Assembly (NCBI GenBank): GCA_014654265.1
Contig: JACWDI010000001.1
Span: 310,001 to 374,000, forward strand
DNA from: Pelagibacterales bacterium SAG-MED11
GTDB taxonomy: Bacteria > Pseudomonadota > Alphaproteobacteria > Pelagibacterales > Pelagibacteraceae
Direction of reading: 5' to 3'
Length of the DNA stretch: 64,000 bases
Of this stretch, positions 1 through 8,969 are shown in pieces. Within the stretch, counting starts at the first letter, position 1. Each line of letters starts with the position of its first letter. Made by a program: the position numbers and the translations under genes. The notes below the pieces were generated by a model. That model was not told the DNA's origin. It ran no database searches and saw nothing but the letters and a program-made list of their open reading frames with translations.

Positions 1-876
1 AAGGTTTCTTTCTTGGATTTCAATAATTGAAAAATTTTCTTTGTTTTGGAATACCTTTTTTAATAATTGATTTGTTAAATAATGACCGCCCTGAGAGCAA
101 TTTATACTAGCTACAATTCTATAGCCACTAGTGTAAAGATCACCAATACAATCAAGTATTTTATGATTAACAAATTCTTTAGAATTTCTAAGTTTTTCTT
201 TATTTAATATTTCAGAACCTTTTACTACTACTGCATTATCTAGGCTTCCACCTTTTGCCAGTCCATTTTTTTTAATTTTTTCTATATCTTCATATAAACA
301 AAAAGTTCTAGAGTTGAAAATGTCATTCAAATCATCCTCATAAACATTAACTTTATTTTTTTGATTCCCTATTACAGCATTATCATATTTTAATTGGAAA
401 TTAATATCTAAACTTAGTTTAGAGGGTTCGATGGATATTGATCTTTCACCCTCATTGAATGATATTTTTTTTTTAATTTTTATAATCTTAATTGGGACTT
501 CACTTTGTTTTAATCCACTAATGATTAACTTTTCAATAAATTCTTTTGCTGAACCATCTAAAATAGGGACTTCTTCGTTATCAATTTTAATTAAAGCATT
601 GTCTATTCCCAATCCAAATAATGCACCCATCAAATGTTCTATCGTAGAAACTCTAACGCCAAAATCATTAGATATTGTGGTATTGAGTGAGGTGTTGGTA
701 ACATTTGCAAAACTTGGAAATATTAAATTGTTATTTTTTAAATCAATTCTTTTAAATATAATTCCTGTGTTAGGTTCTGAAGGATTGATGGAAATATTAA
801 CAATTTGGCCACTATGAAGACCTATTCCTGTAAATTTTACGGGGTTGTTAATTGTTTTTTGGTTTAATAAACTCAC
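1..876 (-). CDS. lpxC: UDP-3-O-acyl-N-acetylglucosamine deacetylase LpxC (3' end cut by window)
   Basis: Zinc deacetylase for the first committed step of lipid A synthesis, in the cytoplasm. I read it from a GTG at 876; an in-frame TAA lies four codons upstream, so the gene cannot start earlier. Visible marks are GIGLHSG near residue 17, STIEHLMGAL with zinc ligand H81, HKILD with H238 and D242, and CSQGGH with H265. The last three match E. coli LpxC numbering. The frame is open to base 1 (292 codons), close to the family's usual ~300 residues, so only a few C-terminal residues are missing. It is the last visible gene of the dcw cluster, 63 bp after ftsA. Its presence indicates a lipid A-containing outer membrane. 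Confidence 0.93.
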   Translation of the reverse strand, partial: MSLLNQKTINNPVKFTGIGLHSGQIVNISINPSEPNTGIIFKRIDLKNNNLIFPSFANVTNTSLNTTISNDFGVRVSTIEHLMGALFGLGIDNALIKIDNEEVPILDGSAKEFIEKLIISGLKQSEVPIKIIKIKKKISFNEGERSISIEPSKLSLDINFQLKYDNAVIGNQKNKVNVYEDDLNDIFNSRTFCLYEDIEKIKKNGLAKGGSLDNAVVVKGSEILNKEKLRNSKEFVNHKILDCIGDLYTSGYRIVASINCSQGGHYLTNQLLKKVFQNKENFSIIEIQERNL

Positions 877-939
877 AACGCACTTTTAAGACTGAAGATC
901 AGAAAACTGAAAACAACAAATATTACTGTAAAATACAGG

Positions 940-1644
940 TTAACTAAAAAAATCGAAAAATTTTTCAAAAAAACCCTTACTTTTTAGGGTTTTATTGACC
1001 AAAGATATCTCATTATTATTAAGACCTGAAATTATTCTGCTTGCAGTTGTATAAATATTCGGATTTTGTTGATCTTGGAATTGTTCAATATACTTAGCAT
1101 TTAATATTTGATTTACCAAAATATGATATCTTTTCAGAATTGACTCATAATGTTCAATTAAATTTTTGGACAAACATATAAATTTAATGTCTAAAGAAAA
1201 GTTATTACACTTTAAATTTTCAGGTAAAAAAGAATAGTCTTTACCATCAATTTGATAATTTTCTATCAACATGTGAATGATTTTTTTACCCTTAAAACTA
1301 AATTGACATAAATTTTTTAAAACATTTAATGGATTAATTAAGTTTTCTTGGGATATAGAATTACCATTATGATCTTTTTTAATTGAAATTTCGATTGGAA
1401 AAAATTCTTTATCATCCAAAATAATATTTATATCTTTTACAAAATTTTTTAAAATTTTTTCTATTTTGAAGATATTTTTTGCAAGAAAATTATCTAACTT
1501 TTTTAAGTTAGAATCTTCATTGTGATCATCCAATAGTTTTTCTTCTTTAAAAAGAATTTTAAAAGTTTTTTTTTCAATAACGCAAATAACTAATTTTTTA
1601 CTACCTATAAATAGATATGTCTCAAATTTTAGTTCCTCATTCAT
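940..1644 (-). CDS. ftsA: Truncated FtsA-like division protein lacking the nucleotide-binding half
   Basis: Occupies the ftsA slot between ftsQ (8 bp overlap) and lpxC. FtsA normally has ~410 residues in subdomains 1A, 1C, 2A and 2B plus a C-terminal membrane helix; this protein has 234. Residues ~7-90 are a weak match to 1A (FIGSKKLVICVIE resembles the DIG-type first strand). Residues ~95-185 fit 1C: KKIIHMLIENYQIDG resembles the conserved V-H-x-x-P-x-x-Y-x-I-D-G segment, followed by a helix with ILKRYHILV. Residues ~194-208 (NPNIYTTASRIISGL) resemble FtsA's last helix, and SKGFFEKFFDFFS resembles the amphipathic anchor. The ATP-binding core of domain 2 is absent. Assignment rests on synteny plus these partial matches. 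Confidence 0.68.
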   Translation of the reverse strand: MNEELKFETYLFIGSKKLVICVIEKKTFKILFKEEKLLDDHNEDSNLKKLDNFLAKNIFKIEKILKNFVKDINIILDDKEFFPIEISIKKDHNGNSISQENLINPLNVLKNLCQFSFKGKKIIHMLIENYQIDGKDYSFLPENLKCNNFSLDIKFICLSKNLIEHYESILKRYHILVNQILNAKYIEQFQDQQNPNIYTTASRIISGLNNNEISLVNKTLKSKGFFEKFFDFFS

Positions 1645-2305
1645 AAGTAATTACCTGATTTTGAGGTCGAACATCAATAGATTTAATATTATCAAATTGT
1701 TTTTCATTCAATAAATTTAAAGATAACTCTAGAGACTTTTCTATATTTTCAATTGGTAATTTAATTAAGACTCCTGAAGATATTTCTATATCCCATCTAC
1801 CAGAAGGAAAAAAAAATAAATTTTCAATAACTTTATAATCTAACCTTGAATTATCAATTATTCTTTTTAAAGACAAGAATTTATCAATACTTGGGTCACC
1901 AAAAATATATGGTAAATTTTTTAATTTACCTTCTGCCTCAATTAATTTTCCATTTGATCCAATATAAAAGCTTTTTCCTCTTTTGCTTAAATGTGCCAAT
2001 AACTTAGTTTCGGTTATCTTAATTTCTAAAGAGGAAGGATATCTTTTAGAAATTACATATTCCTCAATCAAATTATTTGAATTTAACAATTCTATAACTT
2101 TAAGTTTATCTAGATGAAATAATGTGCCCATTTTAAATAAATCTAAACTTTTTTGAAATTCTTTATTTTCAATTGCTAACCCTTCAATTTTAATTTTTTC
2201 GATATTTGGAAATTTTAATTGAGCTAAATTCTTATTATTCAATGATCCAAAAATTATAAATAAAAAAAAATATACTAAAATTTTTTTACTTATTTGTTGA
2301 GGCAT
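1637..2305 (-). CDS. ftsQ: Cell division protein FtsQ
   Basis: Single-pass inner-membrane divisome protein that links early and late division proteins. The 222 residues show a short N-terminus, one membrane segment (~8-22), then a POTRA-like region beginning near PNIEKIKIEGL (~33-43) with the typical ISKRYPSSLEIKITETK strand-turn-strand pattern (~85-101), followed by the beta domain ending at IDVRPQNQVI. It overlaps ddl by 20 bp at its start and ftsA by 8 bp at its end, which suggests translational coupling. The cytoplasmic tail is very short compared with most FtsQ proteins. Confidence 0.85.
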   Translation of the reverse strand: MPQQISKKILVYFFLFIIFGSLNNKNLAQLKFPNIEKIKIEGLAIENKEFQKSLDLFKMGTLFHLDKLKVIELLNSNNLIEEYVISKRYPSSLEIKITETKLLAHLSKRGKSFYIGSNGKLIEAEGKLKNLPYIFGDPSIDKFLSLKRIIDNSRLDYKVIENLFFFPSGRWDIEISSGVLIKLPIENIEKSLELSLNLLNEKQFDNIKSIDVRPQNQVITYE

Positions 2306-3200
2306 CTTTTAAAATTAATCTTATGAGCTTAATAAAACTTATACCATGAAATGCAGCTATTTCAGGAACTAAAGATAGACTAGTCATTCCTGGCTGAGTA
2401 TTTATTTCAAGAAGATAAAATTTACCTTTGTAAAATTTAAAATCAGAGCGAGTTACACCTCTACATCCCATTAATTTGTGAGCTTTAAAAGCTAAGTTCA
2501 TAAGTTTATCGTAATCTTTTTTACTTAATTCTACTGGAATAATATGTTTTGTTTTTGCATTTGAGTTATATTTAGCCTGATAATCATAAAACTTTCTTTT
2601 TGGTTGTAATTCAATTGCTCCTAGTTTTTTGCTGCCAATTATAGCTGCCTGAATTTCACGTCCTGGAATAAATTGCTCTATCATTATTTTTTTATAATAT
2701 TTTAATAATTTAATTTTTTTTAAAACATCATTTTTTGAACAAATAAATACATTTACGCTTGATCCCTCATTAATTGGCTTAATTACTACAGGAAACTTTA
2801 ATCTTTGATTAATCAATTTAATTAAATCTTTATTAGATTTATCAAAACAATATGAAAAATATTTAGGAGTTAATATTCTATTTTTAATAAATATTTTTTT
2901 GGATAACACCTTGTCCATGGCCAAAGACGATGAAATTATACCTGAGTGTGTGTATGGAATTCCTGTAGTTTCTAAAATAGTTTGAATATATCCATCTTCA
3001 CCAAACTGACCATGCAATGCATTAAAAATAATATTTGGCTTAAATAATTTAATTACATCAAATAATCGATAATCTGGTTCTGCAATTTTAACATTATAAC
3101 CATTTTTAGTGAGTTCTTTTGCAACCTGCTTACCAGTATCGAGGCTGATTATTCTTTCTTTAGATATTCCACCAGAGATTACTAATATTCTTTTTTTCAA
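2286..3200 (-). CDS. ddl: D-alanine--D-alanine ligase
   Basis: ATP-grasp enzyme that makes D-Ala-D-Ala for the peptidoglycan stem peptide, in the cytoplasm. The 304 residues match the family length. Visible marks are SGGISKERIISLDTG near the N-terminus, HGQFGEDGYIQTILE (~64-78), PYTHSG, VVIKPINEGSSVNVF (ATP-binding lysine, ~138-152), EQFIPGREIQAAII and the metal-binding LLEINTQPGMTSLSL near the C-terminus. It starts 1 bp after murB ends and overlaps ftsQ. Its product is the substrate of the MurF half encoded upstream in the same cluster. Confidence 0.95.
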   Translation of the reverse strand: MKKRILVISGGISKERIISLDTGKQVAKELTKNGYNVKIAEPDYRLFDVIKLFKPNIIFNALHGQFGEDGYIQTILETTGIPYTHSGIISSSLAMDKVLSKKIFIKNRILTPKYFSYCFDKSNKDLIKLINQRLKFPVVIKPINEGSSVNVFICSKNDVLKKIKLLKYYKKIMIEQFIPGREIQAAIIGSKKLGAIELQPKRKFYDYQAKYNSNAKTKHIIPVELSKKDYDKLMNLAFKAHKLMGCRGVTRSDFKFYKGKFYLLEINTQPGMTSLSLVPEIAAFHGISFIKLIRLILKDASTNK

Positions 3201-3201
3201 G

Positions 3202-4110
3202 TTATTCCAAAATTTTAATTTCTTTTTCTAAACTAATTCCAGTCTTTTCTAAAACATTTTTAGCAACAAAATCTATTAATTTTTTCATATCTTCAAATTT
3301 TGCATCTCCTTTATTTACAAAAAAATTACAATGTTTTTTAGAAATACATGCATCACCAAAACTTTTATCTAAAGGGACTGACTCTTTAATAAGTTCCCAG
3401 ACTTTTTTTTGAGTTTGTGATGTTGGGTTTTTAAAAGTACTGCCGCTAGTTTTTATTTTTGTTGGTTGGTTTTTTTCTTTTTCTAATTTTAATTTATCGG
3501 TATTTTCTTTAATTTTTGCATAATCATCTTTAACACCTTTAAAAGAAGCACTTAAAAAAATCAAGTCGTCAGATAAGTTACTTTTTCTGTATTCAAACCT
3601 AATATCTTTGGATGGTATTGAAATTACTTTTCCAGATTTATCAATTGCTTGAATTGATAACAATATATCTTTGAACTCTTTTCCAAAACAACCAGCGTTC
3701 ATCCTTATTCCTCCACCAATTGTTCCAGGAATACAAGATAAAAATTCAAAACCAGTCAGGTCATTTTTCATTGCAAAATCTGAAAGAGATTTATCTAAAA
3801 CTGCGCTTCCAGCTATTATTGTATTTTCACCTAATAGAGAAATATTATTAAAGTTTTTGCTTAATTTTATTACTACCCCATCAAACAATTCATCTTTTAT
3901 TAATGTATTTGAGCCTGCACCAAGTATAAAAATTTTTTCTTTTTTATTTAATTTTTTTAAAAAATTTACTAACTCTTTTAAATTATCTGCTTTATAAAAA
4001 ACCTTTGATTTTCCTCCAATGTTAAACCAATTTTTTTTTTTTAGGTCATGTTCGTATCTTACATTTGCACCAAATTCTTTTAGTATATTTTTTAATTCAG
4101 AAATTTGCAT
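3202..4110 (-). CDS. murB: UDP-N-acetylenolpyruvoylglucosamine reductase MurB
   Basis: FAD-dependent reductase that completes UDP-MurNAc synthesis. I chose the ATG at 4110 because it forms a TAATG overlap with the murC stop; an in-frame ATG at 4140 would add ten residues inside murC. The 302-residue product shows the FAD-binding GAGSNTLI, the IPGTIGGGIRMNAG loop, FEYRKSNL, and the catalytic-serine region KTSGSTFKNP. A run of 12 adenines on the coding strand (complement of 4031-4042) encodes part of LKKKN near the N-terminus and could be a polymerase slippage site. Confidence 0.94.
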   Translation of the reverse strand: MQISELKNILKEFGANVRYEHDLKKKNWFNIGGKSKVFYKADNLKELVNFLKKLNKKEKIFILGAGSNTLIKDELFDGVVIKLSKNFNNISLLGENTIIAGSAVLDKSLSDFAMKNDLTGFEFLSCIPGTIGGGIRMNAGCFGKEFKDILLSIQAIDKSGKVISIPSKDIRFEYRKSNLSDDLIFLSASFKGVKDDYAKIKENTDKLKLEKEKNQPTKIKTSGSTFKNPTSQTQKKVWELIKESVPLDKSFGDACISKKHCNFFVNKGDAKFEDMKKLIDFVAKNVLEKTGISLEKEIKILE

Positions 4111-5504
4111 TACATTAACTCTGGTAGTTTTCTCATCCAATTAGAAATAGACCCAGCACCCATTCCAATTACAATTTTTTTACCATAAATGTTTTTTTTT
4201 AAAAATTTTGCTAATTGTATATTATCTTTAACTAAAAAAAGTTTTACTTTAGAATTTTTAATTAGCTGTTTTGCAAAATTTAAATAGTTAAATCCTAATT
4301 TTATTTTCTCTCCAGCAGCATAAATAGGACATAAAATAACTGTATCAGCATCCTTAAAAGCAAAAGAAAATTCATTCTTTAAATCTTTTAATCTTGAAAT
4401 TCTATGTGGTTGGAATACACAAATTTTATCATACTCTTCATAAACTTTGTTAACTCCTTCTAATACAACTTTAATCTCAGTTGGATGATGCGCATAATCA
4501 TCAAAAAAATCTACTCCGTTATAAGTAAAAATTTTATTAAATCTTCTTTGTACTCCCTTAAATTTTAGTAATCCTCTTTTTATGTCGGAAACTGATATTC
4601 CGACAGTAATAGCAACAGCTGCCGCTGCAACAGAATTTCTGATATTATGAATTCCTAGTAAAGGAATTCTAATTTTTTTAATTATAATTTTTTTTTTATT
4701 TAAAAGATTTACTTGTAAATCAAACTCTGTAAATTTCATTCTTCGTTTAATATTTTTAATCAAAAAATTTGATTTTGAATTCACACCATAAGTATAAAAA
4801 TTTTTACCTTTCAATCTTTTAACAAGTTCATTGTTAATTTTATCATCAAGACAAATAAATGATTTTCCAAATGAAGGTACCTTTTCAATAAATTCTATAA
4901 AATATCTTTTTAAGTCTTCCATAGATTTATAAAAATCCATATGTTCCCTATCTATATTTGTAATGATCGAATAAGTTGGTGGAATATGAATGAAACTTCC
5001 ATCAGACTCATCTGCTTCTAGAATTGACCAATCACTTTTACCCAATTTTGCAGTATTGTTAATTGAATTTATTACACCTCCATTAATAATAGTTGGATCT
5101 ATCTTTGTTGTTTGAAAAATTGATGTAATCAATGAGGTTGTAGTCGTTTTCCCATGTGAACCAACTACAACTATATTTTTCATTAGGGATACAATATGTG
5201 CCAACATTTTGCCCCTTTTAATTATTGGTAAATTTTTTCTTTTTGCTTCAATAATTTCTGGATTATTTTTTTTTATAGCTGAAGATACTACAACTATTGT
5301 TGCATCTTTAAGATTTTGTTTTTTCTGCCCTATAAAAATTTTAATTTTTTCTTTTTTAAGTCTTTCAACATTTTTATTTAGACTCAAGTCACTTCCTTGA
5401 ACTTTAAAACCCTTACCCTTCATAATCAAAGAAAGTCCACTCATCCCTATTCCGCCGATTCCAACAAAATGAATTATCTCTGTTTTTGCTATTTCAATTT
5501 TCAT
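4110..5504 (-). CDS. murC: UDP-N-acetylmuramate--L-alanine ligase MurC
   Basis: Mur ligase adding L-Ala to UDP-MurNAc with ATP hydrolysis. The 464 residues include the N-terminal nucleotide-binding motif HFVGIGGIGMSGL (~12-24), the P-loop GSHGKTTTTSL near 115, EADESDGSF (~165), the central DYAHHPTE and the C-terminal GAGSISNW. Length matches the family. It overlaps murG by 11 bp and murB by one base. Nothing unusual apart from lysine and isoleucine richness typical of the whole window. Confidence 0.96.
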   Translation of the reverse strand: MKIEIAKTEIIHFVGIGGIGMSGLSLIMKGKGFKVQGSDLSLNKNVERLKKEKIKIFIGQKKQNLKDATIVVVSSAIKKNNPEIIEAKRKNLPIIKRGKMLAHIVSLMKNIVVVGSHGKTTTTSLITSIFQTTKIDPTIINGGVINSINNTAKLGKSDWSILEADESDGSFIHIPPTYSIITNIDREHMDFYKSMEDLKRYFIEFIEKVPSFGKSFICLDDKINNELVKRLKGKNFYTYGVNSKSNFLIKNIKRRMKFTEFDLQVNLLNKKKIIIKKIRIPLLGIHNIRNSVAAAAVAITVGISVSDIKRGLLKFKGVQRRFNKIFTYNGVDFFDDYAHHPTEIKVVLEGVNKVYEEYDKICVFQPHRISRLKDLKNEFSFAFKDADTVILCPIYAAGEKIKLGFNYLNFAKQLIKNSKVKLFLVKDNIQLAKFLKKNIYGKKIVIGMGAGSISNWMRKLPELM

Positions 5505-6558
5505 TTATAATTTCCAATATTTTTTGATTAACATTAATCCAAGTGTTTTGATAATTTAATTTCTTCAAATTTTCCTTTTTTTTTAAGTATTCAATTTTAT
5601 CAATTAAGATCTCATTCAAAAGATACTCAATCTTTTTCTCAAAATTAGCTTGTTCAATTACCCAACAACAGTCATTTTCTTTGTAAAAATTAGCATTTTC
5701 TAGTTGATGATTGTCTTTTGAGGTTGGTAATGGGACAGCTATAAAAGGAATATTGATTACTGATAACTCTGCTAAAGTTGATGCGCCCGATCTAGTTATA
5801 CAAAGATCCACGTCTTTAATAATATTTTCAAAATTATTTTCAAAATTAAATATTTTATTTTCAATGTCATTTTTTAAATAAAAATCCCTTAAGTAAGAAA
5901 TGTTTTCTTTATTAGTTTGCTGAATAACTTTAATTGGTTTTTTCTTTGATATATTAACAATTGAATTCTTAAGATTCATATCAAAAATACTGGCACTTTG
6001 ACTTCCACCTATAATTAAAATTGTAAATTTATCTTCAATCCTACCTGGTGATTTAAATTTATAAATATTCTCTCTTACTAAAGGATCTATTATTACCATC
6101 TTATTTAATAGATTTTTGGGAAAATTTATAATTTTTTTATTATAGCAAAAAATTTTTTTACAAGAGCTTAAAAAATATTTATTTGCTCGTCCTAATACTT
6201 GATTCGGTTCTAATAAAAAAATTTCTAATTTAAGTATTTTTCCTGCTAAAATTAGTGGTAAAGACATATATCCACCAGTAGAAAAAATTTTCTCTACTTT
6301 TTTGTTTTTTAATAAAAATAATGATTTTAAGGTTAAGATAATTATCTTAATCATATTGAAGGGTAAAAGAAAAATATTATCTAATCTTGGAGTGTTAATA
6401 ATTTTGCATTTATAAAATTCGTCATCTAAATATTTTAATCCCCTTTTATCAGTTGTTATAATTACATTTGCTTCTTTTGATAAATGTTCATAAAGAATTA
6501 AAGCTGGTATGACATGACCTCCAGAACCTCCAGTAGTAATTAAGAAACTTTTTTTCAT
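5494..6558 (-). CDS. murG: Undecaprenyldiphospho-muramoylpentapeptide beta-N-acetylglucosaminyltransferase MurG
   Basis: GT28 glycosyltransferase converting lipid I to lipid II at the inner face of the membrane. The 354 residues show the N-terminal glycine loop TTGGSGGHVIPAL (lipid-substrate side), FSTGGYMSLPL (~94), the second-domain loop IIGGSQSAS, and the UDP-GlcNAc site RSGASTLAELSV with PLPTSKDNHQ following. It begins 1 bp after ftsW ends (gene order ftsW-murG) and overlaps murC by 11 bp, so it is certainly co-transcribed with them. Confidence 0.95.
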   Translation of the reverse strand: MKKSFLITTGGSGGHVIPALILYEHLSKEANVIITTDKRGLKYLDDEFYKCKIINTPRLDNIFLLPFNMIKIIILTLKSLFLLKNKKVEKIFSTGGYMSLPLILAGKILKLEIFLLEPNQVLGRANKYFLSSCKKIFCYNKKIINFPKNLLNKMVIIDPLVRENIYKFKSPGRIEDKFTILIIGGSQSASIFDMNLKNSIVNISKKKPIKVIQQTNKENISYLRDFYLKNDIENKIFNFENNFENIIKDVDLCITRSGASTLAELSVINIPFIAVPLPTSKDNHQLENANFYKENDCCWVIEQANFEKKIEYLLNEILIDKIEYLKKKENLKKLNYQNTWINVNQKILEIINEN

Positions 6559-6559
6559 T

Positions 6560-7684
6560 TTAATTAATTTTTCTTTTAGTCAAATTTAAGATTATACCTG
6601 ATAAAATTGAGATACTTATAATAGAGGAGCCACCGTAACTAATAAAAGGAAGAGTCATACCAGTTGTTGGAAAAAGTCTTATATTAACTCCAATATGTAT
6701 CATTGCTTGCATCAAAATAAGGCTTATACAACCTACTAAAATTAATTTTATTTTTTCCTCATTTTCAAAATAAACTTTTTTAAATACTGAATAGATAAAT
6801 ATTAAAAACAATACTAGAATTAGTATTATAGCAATAACACCAAACTCTTCAGAGATAACAGAAATAATATAGTCAGTGTGTGCTTCGGGAACTCTATTTT
6901 TTAATGTTCCTTCTCCAATTCCTTTTCCAAAAAAGCCCCCACTTGTAATTGAGTCTATGGCTTTATCAGATTGAAAATTATGTGTTCCTGTCTCAGAATT
7001 AAAGAAAGATAACAATCTATTTTTAATGTATTCAAACTTTGGGACAAAAAAAACTAGATATGAAAATACAAATATTAAAAGTAAAAATAAAATTAATAAA
7101 AAAAAGATACTTATACCTGAGGTAAAAATTAAAATTGACCAGCTGAAAAAAACTAAAAGAGTTTGTCCTATGTCAGGCTGAACAGCAAGCAATAGGGCTA
7201 CTAACAATGTGATTAAAAAAGTAAAAAAATATTTTAAGTAAATATTAGAATATTTTTCACTACTTAAAATTAAACTTATAAAAATTATCAAAAAAGGTTT
7301 TACAAGTTCAATTGGTTGAAATCTTGGTAAAAAATATAAATCAATCCACCTTTTGGATCCCTTAACTTCAATACCTATAACCGGGACTAAAATCAGTGAA
7401 ATTAATGAGATGATAAAAATTATATAAGAAAATTTAAAAAGTTTTTCTTGTTTAATTGAAGAAAGAAAAAAAATTGTGATGATGCCTAGTAAAATAAAAA
7501 TTAAATGTTTAAAAAAAAATGAATAGTCATTAGTATTTAGTTTATCTGATACTACCAATGAGGTAGATGCTAATGAGAAAAACAATCCAATAAAAAATAA
7601 TAAAAGAATTAAAGAAAATATGAATTTATCAATATTTTTCCACCAATCATAATATAAATTATATAAGAAATTTTTATTTTCCAT
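6560..7684 (-). CDS. ftsW: Peptidoglycan polymerase FtsW (SEDS family)
   Basis: SEDS glycosyltransferase of the divisome, paired with FtsI. I chose the ATG at 7684, which overlaps the end of murD by 11 bp; a longer frame reaches 7762 but lies inside murD. The 374-residue product has about ten hydrophobic segments. Family marks are KGSKRWIDLYFLPRFQPIELVK split over the first half, the QPDIGQTLLVF motif, the extracytoplasmic-loop segment GGFFGKGIGEG, HTDYIISVISEEFG and PFISYGGSS near the C-terminus. Confidence 0.95.
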   Translation of the reverse strand: MENKNFLYNLYYDWWKNIDKFIFSLILLLFFIGLFFSLASTSLVVSDKLNTNDYSFFFKHLIFILLGIITIFFLSSIKQEKLFKFSYIIFIISLISLILVPVIGIEVKGSKRWIDLYFLPRFQPIELVKPFLIIFISLILSSEKYSNIYLKYFFTFLITLLVALLLAVQPDIGQTLLVFFSWSILIFTSGISIFFLLILFLLLIFVFSYLVFFVPKFEYIKNRLLSFFNSETGTHNFQSDKAIDSITSGGFFGKGIGEGTLKNRVPEAHTDYIISVISEEFGVIAIILILVLFLIFIYSVFKKVYFENEEKIKLILVGCISLILMQAMIHIGVNIRLFPTTGMTLPFISYGGSSIISISILSGIILNLTKRKIN

Positions 7685-8969
7685 TGAAATATTTTTTAAC
7701 CAATTGATTAAAATAGAGCCCTCTGTCCTCAAAATTTTTAAAACTATCAAATGAAGCTGCACAAGGGCTAAATAGTATTGTACTATGAGCTAGTTTTTCC
7801 TTTTTAACTAAATATGAAATACTTTTTAGAGCATCTTTTAATTCACTAAAGTTTTTTGATTTTAATTTATTTTTAAGTTGTTTATTAAAAAAATTTTTAT
7901 TTTTTCCATATATGAATGCTCTTACATTCTTCAATTCTTTTTTTTTCAAATTAAATTTATCGCCTTTTTTATTAATTCCACCTAATAACCATAAGATATT
8001 AGAATTTGCTTTCAAAATACTAAGAGTAGAAGAAAAACTAGTTGATTTTGAGTCATTAATAATTGTCAAACCATTTTTTTTTAAAATAGTTTGTTGACGA
8101 TATTTCAAACCCTTAAAATTTTGAATTGTTTTTAAAAACAAATTATTTTTAAGCTTTAATTTTTTTGCTATTTCAATCACGAACGATAAATTTTCTTTAT
8201 TTGCATCAGTGAAAAAGTAATTATTTTTAATTTTTTTAAAAAAATGATTATTGTGACTTGTATCAACTTTAGTAATTTTACTATTAAATTTATTTAATCT
8301 CAGATTTTTATTAATTAAATCATCATTTTTTTTTACAAAAGCAAAACTTTTTTTATCTTGAAATTTTAGAAGTTTGAATTTTGCATCTACATAACTTTTT
8401 AAATTTTTATGTCTTTCAAGATGATCTGGGCTTATATTCAAAATAATCCCATATTTTGAAGAAAATATTTTGCTATAATCTAACTGATAAGACGATGCCT
8501 CAATTACAAAAATTGTTTCTTTTTTTATTTTTCTCTCATTTAATATTGGGTTACCAATGTTCCCGACAAGTCTCACATCTTTTTTTTGGTCCAATAAAAC
8601 GTCATGTAAAATTTTAGCTGTTGTTGATTTTCCATTCGTTCCTGTAACAGTGATACTCTTATTATTATAAAATGAGTAAAACACATCTAAATCTGTAAAA
8701 ATTTTTGAATTATTTTTTTTCAAAAATTTTGATAATTTGCAATTAGAAATATTAATACCAGGACTGATAATGATTATATCTATTTTTATTTTTGTTAATT
8801 CACTCAGATTAATAAATTTTTGATTAAATGATTTGTTTATTTTTAAATTATCATCAAATAAATATATTTGAGCTAAGTCCTTTAAAAAATTAAAAGATGA
8901 AATTCCGCTTTTACCGAGGCCATAAATTAATATTTTTTTTTCTAAAAAAATATTTTGAGCTATTTTCAT
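7674..8969 (-). CDS. murD: UDP-N-acetylmuramoylalanine--D-glutamate ligase MurD
   Basis: Mur ligase adding D-Glu. The ATG at 8969 is chosen because it forms TAATG with the mraY stop; a longer frame reaching 9056 would lie inside mraY. The 431 residues show YGLGKSGISS near the N-terminus, SPGIN, the P-loop TGTNGKSTTAK (~110), EASSYQLDY, NISPDHLERH, NDSKSTSFSST and the C-terminal SPCAASFDSFKNFEDRG. The C-terminal signature is fully conserved, so the enzyme should be active. Confidence 0.95.
   Translation of the reverse strand: MKIAQNIFLEKKILIYGLGKSGISSFNFLKDLAQIYLFDDNLKINKSFNQKFINLSELTKIKIDIIIISPGINISNCKLSKFLKKNNSKIFTDLDVFYSFYNNKSITVTGTNGKSTTAKILHDVLLDQKKDVRLVGNIGNPILNERKIKKETIFVIEASSYQLDYSKIFSSKYGIILNISPDHLERHKNLKSYVDAKFKLLKFQDKKSFAFVKKNDDLINKNLRLNKFNSKITKVDTSHNNHFFKKIKNNYFFTDANKENLSFVIEIAKKLKLKNNLFLKTIQNFKGLKYRQQTILKKNGLTIINDSKSTSFSSTLSILKANSNILWLLGGINKKGDKFNLKKKELKNVRAFIYGKNKNFFNKQLKNKLKSKNFSELKDALKSISYLVKKEKLAHSTILFSPCAASFDSFKNFEDRGLYFNQLVKKYFNGK

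Noticed and set aside
431-817. A 128-codon plus-strand open frame over lpxC
   Set aside because: The opposite strand reads as LpxC with all zinc and catalytic residues in place; the plus frame shows no family features.
910-940. Possible terminator hairpin CTGTA-AAA-TACAG between ftsA and lpxC
   Set aside because: Arms are only five bases with a three-base loop and no T-run; too weak to call, and lpxC is probably co-transcribed.
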